Source: Mactromeris polynyma
Taxonomy: Eukaryota; Mollusca; Bivalvia; Venerida; Mactridae
Assembly: GCA_032209605.1 (NCBI GenBank)
Contig: JASFXZ010000001.1
Location: 29,082,619 to 29,146,618 of the forward strand
Reading direction: 5' to 3'
DNA: 64,000 nt
The notes under the pieces are model-generated. The model saw only the letters and a list, made by a program, of their open reading frames with translations. It ran no database searches and was not told the DNA's origin. This document shows, piece after piece, positions 55,963-64,000 of this stretch. The translations under genes were made by a program, and so were the position numbers. The first letter of the stretch is position 1, and every line of letters begins with the position of its first letter.

Positions 55963-58352
55963 ATGCTTAAAACGTTATCGAAGCAGCAAAAATGGTGGAG
56001 ACAAACATTGGGAATAACTTCATTTATGATTTTAATGACGTTAATGAGTTTGTATACTTTTGGAACAAACGAGAAACGCGACCAGAAATTGGAGGCTCTG
56101 CGATTTGAATTTGATTCCTTGGTGGAGAAACATAATGCAGTAAACAATGATCTCATCAAACTGATTGTAAGTAATTGACTTTCTGATAAAAAATCTCACT
56201 CCAAATACTTATCTAATACCATCGTTAAAAAAAGCGCGGCTAGACATACGACATCGGCGACAATCAATTATGAACTACCATAATCAATTATAATTGGAAA
56301 TTTTGACTGAATGTTATTTTGATAAGATGATATTATATATATTAAAATTTTAAAGTTATAAACCCGGATATACGTTCAAATTTTAAAGTTATACAACGGT
56401 GTCATTTATGTTTAATCAATCTTCATACAGAAGTGGAGCTCGATTACTAATTCAAGCGTTGTAAATTGTAATGTACCTAATTGCAAAACAAACAAACACA
56501 AAAACAATCTAGTCAATACAAAATAGTAGTCAAATACTTTTCATGTGACTCAACGATCTATTTAGCAGTTACAGTAATCATTGTCACATTTGTTTGGTGT
56601 TTTGTTACAAGTTTTTGTTTTAAGCATTACAATCTTCGTAAATGTCATCCGTACTTGTCTCTCCTCAGTCGGCAACATCATCATTGCAACATACCCTCTG
56701 CGGTAAACGTCATCATATTTGTGCAAACCAGGGTCTCTTGTGAACGATCAAACGTCGGTTGAAGAGCACCGACAGACTTGCAACTTGCTAGAATTGTTCG
56801 TAAATGATATATGTTTTGATATATGGAGTAAAACTATTCAACTAACCAATGGTTTAGATGTCCGTGATACCAGTGATATACAGTATAGGCGATCTTGTAT
56901 GCCAGCCATGCAAACAATTAGAAATTGTATCAAAGTTATTAGGCAAATACCAGTGATATACAGTATAGGGGATCTTGTATGCGGAAGCATGTTTATGTTC
57001 TTTCGTGTAGTGTTTCTGAAGTGTCTGAAACCAAAAGACTGAACCGTCTTAAAGAAATCTTCAGTCTAAAAATTTCGACCTACCTACCACAGATTGGTGG
57101 GAAGGATGCATTCAATCATATTAAACATGTCTTCTTGTTGTCTGTCATATAGAGGCGTTATTTTTCTTTGCAGGATAACAGCAACTCGTTCGAAACAAAT
57201 GAAAGGAAGAAAAGGACAGCAAGAGAACCATTTTCTACAGACTATTACTCGGGTATGTGTTGACAGATACAAAGAGTAATAACAATTGTGTAACTATTTG
57301 AATGGTAAATAAAATGTTCACGCCTTGCTGTCTGTTGCTAAATATTGTACATATACATGACAAGTACCATTGATTTGCGATTCTCTTATTATTTCGTGAC
57401 AATCTCCTGCGATCTGCACCACCCGTTTCGCGTACAAGCGATAAGTATTCATGCGTGCCATGTAGATATTGTCCGACTATAGTCAGTTAATATGTTTTGT
57501 GTTTCAGCTCTGGGTGGAGCAGTGTATGTGAGATGGGGAAGAACGACATGTCCAGCAGAAAATGAGACAGAACTGGTGTATAAGGGTAATGATAGCAAAT
57601 ATGTTTGTTGTAGTAATATATTTGAGCCTTATTAATATTCCACGATTACATAGAAACATGTGACTTCGGACGATTGTTTTCCGATCTATGACAAGTACAG
57701 AATAGTTTGTTTGTTCGTTTCTTTTACTGACTGGGGTTAACACCACTTCCACATGCAGTGTCTCAAACGCTGAACCTAACCCTAACCCAAACCCTAATAT
57801 CGTCGAAATTTTCATTTATCGCCATTATACATATGCTTTATATTCCATGTATATATTTAAGGTATAGGTGGTGGCAGTCACTACACGCACGAAGGCGCCG
57901 CAACAAATGTACAGTGTCTACCGAGTGTTCCCGAGTGGGGGCGGTTTGATGACGGAAGCACTAGCGCGGCGTTCATGTGGGGCATGGAGTATGAGGAAAA
58001 TATGGATAAAATATTGGAACATTCGAATATCCAAGGATCGCTTGCTCAGCATAATGTACCTTGTGCCGTATGTCGAAATAAGGTTCGACCTAGCTCCTTG
58101 ATGATTCCGGGAAAATTCAGTTGTTTTGAGGGTTGGAATTTCGAGTATCGAGGATACATAATGGCTGGTCACCACACCCACAAAGCAGGAAGTCAATACA
58201 TCTGCCTTGACGAAACTCCGGAAGCCGATCCAGCTGGATATCGTGACGAGAATGGAGCATTACTGTACAGAGTTGAAACAATATGTGGCTCACTACCCTG
58301 TCCACCCTATGTAGCAAACCGTGAACTCGCCTGTGTTGTATGCACCAAATAA
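55963..58352 (+). CDS. Short-chain-collagen-C4-like, predicted type II membrane protein (283 residues)
   Basis: Four exons join in phase: 55963-56166, 57174-57252, 57508-57585, 57862-58352 (TAA), 852 nt in all. Start is ATG at 55963 in an AAAATG context; an apparent start at 55942 is TTG. Residues about 16-35 (LGITSFMILMTLMSLYTFG) form one hydrophobic segment after a basic N-terminus, giving a type II anchor. A charged, coiled-coil-prone stretch follows to residue 68, then ERKKRTAR, a furin-type site (near 80). The C-terminal ~200 residues (GGAVYVRWGRTTCP onward, 10 Cys) match what bivalve annotations call short-chain collagen C4-like, related to the end of sponge short-chain collagen. No Gly-X-Y repeats are present. 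Function unknown; extracellular matrix or surface role inferred. Confidence 0.82.
56869..56983 (+). repeat. Direct repeat of ~35 bp inside intron 1 of the C4-like gene
   Basis: ATACCAGTGATATACAGTAT followed by AGG-GATCTTGTATGC occurs at about 56869-56903 and again at 56949-56983, 80 bp apart, with one mismatch. Confidence 0.75.
57773..57797 (-). repeat. Interstitial telomere-like repeat
   Basis: Four consecutive units of the CCTAA(C) type, with one variant, lie in intron 3 of the C4-like gene. This is the complement of the animal telomere repeat TTAGGG. Confidence 0.75.
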
Positions 58353-58487
58353 ACAGGCACTGGGGAATATTATCAGACAACATTAAACTGGCGCATATTG
58401 ATCCTCTTTGTGGACAGTCGCCATGCTCGTCGAGGGGCATATAATTATATATATATATGTATAATAATTTATATAATTATGTACATA

Positions 58488-58655
58488 CAGTAACACCTCA
58501 ATAATACGACCACCCTTGGGACCCTTGAAAAGTGGTCTTATTGTTGAGGTGGTCTAAATATTGTGGTTGAATAAAGTGCAAAATAGGAGAAATGGACTTG
58601 ACGATTGTGTTTCTTATTTTGAGGTGGTTTTGTTATTGAGGTGAGGTATCACTGT
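58488..58655. mobile_element. TA-flanked MITE family, copy 3
   Basis: Starts TA|CAGTAACACCTCAATAATAC and ends GAGGTATCACTGT. Internal words CCCTTGAAAAGTGGTCTTAT and GGTTGAATAAAGTGCAAAA match copy 4. Confidence 0.78.
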
Positions 58656-58804
58656 TTACTACTATATATATTGCATTCAACCCCATAACTACAGACATAC
58701 ATAAATATATGTCTCCATGAGAAATTGTCTAATCTGTAAATTATTTTTTTACGCTGAAGTCATTGCATGGTAAAAATCGAAATATATGTGACACACGTAG
58801 ATTA

Positions 58805-58980
58805 CAGTAAAACCTCAAGTATACGAACACCCTTGGGACCGTTGAAAAGTGGTATTATTATTGAGGTGGTCTTAATATTAAGATTGAATAAAGAGCAAAA
58901 CAGAGGAAATGGACTTATAATGTTTTCTAATTTTGAAGTGGTCTTATTATTGAGGTGGTCTTTAAGTGAGAGTTTTTGTA
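58805..58980. mobile_element. TA-flanked MITE family, copy 4
   Basis: Starts TA|CAGTAAAACCTCAAGTATAC. Same orientation as copy 3 and only about 150 bp after it; they share CTTGGGACC-GTTGAAAAGTGG and GAATAAAGAGCAAAA-type words. Confidence 0.78.
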
Positions 58981-59146
58981 TTCAATAAAAACTGACACAC
59001 AAGCGTTCATTATAGAAATGAATGTAACATCATACGATTTAATAATAATAAATAATAACATATCGATTAGTGTCAATTTTTTACAATATAGTAGAGAAAA
59101 AGGAAAATCTGCTACGACAATATTGCAGACGACATCACGTATTGCC

Positions 59147-59309
59147 TACGTCAGACCGGTAGTGACATTCACATTTCGTCATTTCTCTCCTAAAATTATT
59201 GAATTCGCGAAATTCACGATTTCAGCATCGAGAATTCACGATTTCTACTTCAAGAAATCAATATTTCCAAGAAGAGAAGTAATATTAATGTCACCATCGG
59301 TGTTCCGTA
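59147..59309. mobile_element. Foldback element family, diverged copy 2
   Basis: The ends TACG...CGGTAGTGACATT and AATGTCACCATCGG...CCGTA are inverted complements and match the termini of 50637-50899. The interior has GAATTCGCGAAATTCACGAT and GAATTCACGATTTCTACTTC, the same ~18-bp word in the opposite orientation. No exact target duplication remains. Confidence 0.65.
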
Positions 59310-60246
59310 TATACCTGATACGGTGCACATAGCGATGCCCCACTCTGTCCGAATGGATGACTAATGTATAGGAAAGACTACATGCGTATTCATAAAATAC
59401 TAAATTTCTTAAACCAGTTTACTGTTAACCAGTCTGATAAGTTTAGTTATTTATTAAGACAAATGCAATACTTTATTCATATTACAAAGTATCCAAGCAA
59501 ACACCTGACGTCAATACGACGTTGTCGTAACGTTGGATATTCGTCGGAAGCGTGTATAAATTTTCATCTGATATATAGATCTATATGTTTACCATAATTT
59601 TATACAATTAGTAGTATTTAACCTCTACAATAATAATAAACAGTGAATTATTAGAGATATTGGTCATAATGTTTTATTTAAAGGGACTCGACTCCAGATT
59701 CTAAATTGCAAAAATAATATATTGTTTCAAACACCTATTTTTATCATCTTGTTCGTTCGATGACAGTAAAATAAGATAATTGAATGATTGACATGATCGA
59801 AAATAATGAAATTACGCCAGTTTTTTAAATTTTTCCTTCGCAAATTCTACTGCATTACTAACCGTATAAAAATTTATCAAAGGACTGAAGGTCCTGAGAG
59901 GCGCTTCCAAGGCCAGAAAGTACGTTTTCATATCATTGGAAGGTGAATATTTTCAATAAAGAAACAAGCTGATAGGACCTATGTTCGTATTTAAAAAAAA
60001 ATTAAAAAACAGGAAAAAATTCAAATACGATTATTATCTATGAGCTAACCTGCGTTTGATATGAACTAATCCAATTAATGACATTATGTCAATGCTATTG
60101 CTTCGTCAGATCTTGGTCCTACTATAGTGAACGTAAAGTTTTAACTACTAGATGCCCAAGGGCAACATGTCAAGCCCGGCAAATGTTAAGCGATTAAGGG
60201 AATACGGCTATATAATGCCATACAGTTCATATATATTATATCCATC

Positions 60247-60700
60247 TTTTACTTTTGACTTACAAGTGTGATCTTGATCTTTGAGCTATGTACTGGTAGG
60301 TTCTGGGTCATGCGTGTGACACACCATCTCATCATGTTGATCATTTGTACCAAGTAATTTAAATAATCCCGTGATAAATAACAAGTGTCATATTCTGGAA
60401 AAGACCTATCAGAACATTTTCTGACCTTTGAACTCTACGTGTGACCTTGACATTTGAGCTATATACACAGACTTAAGCGCAACACACCATCGCTGCATAG
60501 TGAAGTATATCTGTAGTAATTTGATCATCCCCCAATAAAGGACAATGTAAGGTCAATATATTTAGATCTGTTTTTTTATGTTTGACCTGTTTGTGTGACC
60601 TTAACCTTTTTGCTACAGACACGGAACTTGCACGATAAATGAGGTCACCGTGGTGAGCATTGGTGCAAAGGAATTCGGAAATCCCAAATAAATAAGATGT
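60247..60700 (+). repeat. Tandem molluscan-type repeat, ~165-bp unit, about 3 copies
   Basis: Each unit carries GTGTGACCTTGACNTTTGAG-like text, then CTA-CAGAC, then GACACACCATC or AACACACCATC, then a GATCATTTG/TGATCAT block and a run of AAT. Units start near 60247, 60418 and 60574. I recognise this as widespread in bivalves (from memory). Confidence 0.6.
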
Positions 60701-61599
60701 TTTCGCCTCATAACGAATAAGTATTTTTTTATATCTGATTATTTTATCATCTTTTACATTATATTCCCTATAAACTGTACGGAAATTTGCCTATCAATAT
60801 GGCTGACTATTTAGAACAAGGGAGGTAAATATTGTAAACGTGGGAACTATTTATTGGCACTCTGAAACAAGTCAATGCGTATCGTTTCCTGTCTCGATCT
60901 ACAACTACGTTCTCACCGAGTTTCACAATCTTGTTTCAGCTAAAGAAACGCGACGCACAAATTATGATAGACAAAAAACACTACGATTTCTACATATTCA
61001 ATTGTCACTAGAACTGTATACAAGTCTATCGATTTCTGTATATATGTAATGTGTACTATCGGATCGTTGTTTAGCCTATGATGTCTATTAAACCTGGCCT
61101 GAAAGAAAACAAAAACTAAATCTCTCCCGATAAAAAAGTTCAGGATTGTACTACGAACGCACCACAAAAATTTGCCCGACTCAAAAATTGGCTCTTTATG
61201 CAAGCGGTTTTTTTTAAGTAAAATCCCTATAACATCTTTACTTATTGACCCCAAACATTGTATTGAAGGGTATATAAACAAATATTGTATGGATGGACTT
61301 CGTACTTAACAATTGCAATTCACGCATTTTATATCTTTAGCCTGGCGTTGATTTCTATGCAGTGAAAATCAAATTGCAAATTACACATGTACTGTGTTGA
61401 TGAGGTTGACACTCGCCGCGTACATATTTTCCTAATGCACTTTATGATATTTCGGTCGACCCGGTATGTACCCCGCACACCATAAATGGTATTTTTGAAG
61501 TCGAGGGGGGAAATTTACCTACCAGTAGAGCAGTATAGGCCAAACAGACAATTTTAACCCAAAGACGGTCCCTACACAGCGCCAATGAGACCCATCGTA

Positions 61600-61831
61600 C
61601 AGTTACCATTTTCCTGACATCTAGAACCAGTCCTTTCCTGGAGTCTACCCAGTACTTTCCTGTACCAAGTAATTTCCTGGAGTATACCCAGTACTTTCCT
61701 GGTTACATACAAGTACTTTTTAGGTGGGAAACACTGAAAAGTATTTCTGTTTTACCCGGCTAGACGAGGGATTGAACCCACGACCTCAAGATTTGTAGTC
61801 ATCAGCGTTAACCACAGAGCCACTGGGCAAC
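61600..61831 (-). repeat. tRNA-derived SINE with CCAGTACTTTCCTG body repeats
   Basis: On the minus strand the head has GCCCAGTGGCTCTGTGGTTA (A box) and GGTCGTGGGTTCAATCCC (B box). The body, on the plus strand, repeats CCCAGTACTTTCCTG and related words three to four times. Confidence 0.65.
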
Positions 61832-62149
61832 CTCCGGTGATAATCAGAATGATTAAGTGCTGTTACTTACTCCCGTTCACAGACCGGTTTCCTGCGGCTT
61901 GCATAGTCTACATCTCCCCACCGATCACCAATAGTATCCCCAAACACTGCACAGTCTTCGTCGTGTGCATTCTGTGGCCCCAATCAAAATATTCGACACG
62001 GGAGTTTACACCATTCCACAGCCAATCACCCTCAACCTGACTATCCGTCATTCCAATTCAGTAGTCGAACACTGTATTAGTAGATACACAAAGTTGACTT
62101 TCAGTTTATATATCCTTTCTGCATGTATACACAAAACTGGGCACCCCAC

Positions 62150-62230
62150 ACGTTTAGCTGAGTCGATATCTAGAGCGTGTGATTGATGATCTAGAGGTTG
62201 TGGTTCGAACCCCGAGTGAGGCTCGAGTTC
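62150..62230 (+). repeat. tRNA-derived SINE head with perfect B box
   Basis: TTAGCTGAGTCGATATCTAG supplies an A-box-like arm and GGTTCGAACCC is a consensus B box 40 bases on. It directly precedes SINE-like copy B, in the opposite orientation. Confidence 0.6.
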
Positions 62231-62272
62231 TTTCTTGTTATTTATTGACAATGCATTCAAAGTAGTTTGTTT

Positions 62273-62945
62273 TTAACTTCTGAACTCTGATTTATGTGGA
62301 GAAGTTGTTAGTTGCTTGATGAGGTGCAGGCTGGTCCTGGTGGGTAAACCCATGAGCACTGGTTAGGTCAACTGACCTCTATATTTAACATCAAAGATGT
62401 TGAGAAACGGCATAAACCCAAAACACAACAGTGGATTATGTATATACATGTATACGTACATAGTTTAATTTGCAGCAAGGACGCTTCACTTTTCTTTTAA
62501 TTAAATTTAAGTACAAACAATGTTATCCATCGGTCAAGGGACCTTATCGACGTGTCAGTAAAAGTTATCTAAAATATCGTTTTCCCTGCATGTACGTAGA
62601 AATTACATGGTTTATGATGATGATACCAAGACACTTATGAAAGCGAGCATTGGTTGCAGAAAGCAAGTCACAGTGTTTTGTATGCATGTGTAAGCAATAT
62701 AAAAGTGTTTATTTATTATAGAATCACCCCTACTTAAAGGGCCAGCCATTTCTGTCTAATGAGGCACCTACTTTCTCAGCACAATTACTTCCCGATTCTT
62801 ATCCTTTAACGCCAGACAGGTAGGCACACGGTAACCATTATTTAACTAGCTAGCGGCTCACCAACCGGCCATATCAGAACGGACCCTGCCGGGCTTCGAA
62901 TCGAATCTTCGGCCAACCGCTCCCAAGACGGATGCCTTAACAACT
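62273..62945 (-). repeat. Long SINE-like repeat with tRNA-like head, copy B
   Basis: Same orientation as copy A, about 10 kb away, with small deletions (for example the ACTGGTACAAATTTAAACTC segment of copy A is missing). A MITE right-end fragment follows it closely at 62977-63007. Confidence 0.75.
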
Positions 62946-62976
62946 ATCCCAATGTAGACCAGTTTTCTAATGTCCC

Positions 62977-63007
62977 AAAAGTGGTCTTATTATTGAGGTT
63001 TTACTGT
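62977..63007. mobile_element. TA-flanked MITE family, right-end fragment (copy 5)
   Basis: Only the right terminus remains: AAAAGTGGTCTTATTATTGA then GGTTTTACTGTA. It shows the cleanest terminal sequence of the family. Confidence 0.7.
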
Positions 63008-64000
63008 AGATAGATAGATTTATTTCTGTATCAGATGCATATATACATGGTAATAAGAACAACTTGTTTCATTAAAAACACACATAAGTTATAAAAACCA
63101 TGCCACCCACATCCGTACTAAGTATTACACAAAAAAAGAGAAAATATCCCTTATTTCCATTGTGGTCCTTGTCATGGATGGTGTGACATAGAGAGGCTTG
63201 AAACTTCTATCACAGGCAAAACATTGTAATTCTATCACAGACAATACTATTGAAAGACAATTATATTTTGAAATAAAAGTGACAAGCCAATTATAATGTG
63301 AATTAAAAAATAGAAAATAGCTGAATAACAGAATATTGCTTTTGATTTATGAATTGAATGGGAAACTATGACATAAAATGCTTAAACACACAGATATGCG
63401 CTTGTACATTATTATCGATAAAAATACCTATATAAGTAACTTGAATATGGAATTTGATAAGCACCAATTTTGCATTTTCATCAAATGCTTTTACAAACAC
63501 ATAGTTTAGTATCATTATATAAATGAATGAAACGGGTTAACGTGATACATTGTACAAGCAATTTGATTTTTTTGCAAAACGCTGGTTTTATGCAAACACA
63601 TTGTAAGTCCATCATGTGTAAATGGTATGTAATGTAAATTATATGTGTCACATACATGATTATCATATATGTGCCTGTCTATGACAATACGCATGAGTTT
63701 TGAGCAATTTGGATTTTGTATTGAAAAATGCGTTTTTATTACACAATGGGCTGTAGCAAGGCTAATCATTTCTGTCTAAATCACATGTTTATTAGGCAAA
63801 TGGTCGTTAAGGTGAGGCAAGTTAAATAGCAAAGACCTCAGAAAAGATTACCGTTCCGCCATTACGTCAACTTCGACGGCGCTACTCACGTTGCTAGACA
63901 AACGTAGTGACGTAACAATGCCTTCTTGCGTCAAATGTATAATTAATTTATATAATTAAAAATAACAGAAATTATATCAAAAACATGTACGTTGTTAGCA

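Larger units (their letters stand above)
58353..64000. other. Downstream repeat-rich region, no supported gene
   Basis: Contains two TA-flanked MITE copies, a foldback copy, a tandem molluscan-type repeat, three tRNA-derived SINEs and a MITE fragment. 63010-64000 shows nothing I can name beyond a low-GC background. Confidence 0.5.

Overview
This is a 64 kb stretch of an AT-rich animal nuclear genome. Its genes have many short exons with GT-AG introns, its TRIP12 and FBXO36 genes are recognisable orthologues, it carries a short-chain-collagen-C4-like gene of the kind expanded in bivalves, and its repeats look molluscan. I infer a mollusc, most likely a bivalve. Species cannot be read from the sequence.

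Layout. (1) 1-3101, plus strand: the 3' end of FBXO36, an F-box protein gene. One shared exon (368-502) can join either of two homologous terminal exons (1171-1215 or 3036-3101). (2) 3102-10488: no supported gene; the right part is probably TRIP12 3' UTR and downstream DNA. (3) 10489-39674, minus strand: a complete TRIP12 HECT E3 ubiquitin ligase gene. I rebuilt 38 coding exons exon by exon; all phases join and give 2200 codons plus stop. It runs from a basic, disordered N-terminus through ARM-like repeats and a WWE domain to a HECT domain whose catalytic Cys lies 33 residues from the C-terminus. (4) 39675-43695: TRIP12 5' flank, no supported gene. (5) 43701-48766, plus strand: a full-length Ty3/Gypsy LTR retrotransposon with apparently identical 200-bp LTRs, a 5-bp target-site duplication, a primer-binding site matching tRNA-Ser, a polypurine tract and one uninterrupted 1331-codon Gag-Pol frame. 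(6) 48772-55950: repeat-rich DNA. (7) 55963-58352, plus strand: a four-exon, 283-residue predicted type II membrane protein with a short-chain-collagen-C4-like C-terminal domain and no collagen helix. (8) 58353-64000: repeats and tRNA-derived SINEs.

The introns and spacers hold many short non-autonomous transposons, several in two to five copies. They include a TA-flanked family resembling pogo/Tigger, a TTA-flanked PIF/Harbinger-like family, hAT-like elements and a foldback family built from tandem ~18-bp repeats. FBXO36 and TRIP12 both act in ubiquitin ligation (SCF substrate receptor and HECT E3) and here lie tail to tail. The retrotransposon and the C4-like gene have no evident functional link to them.
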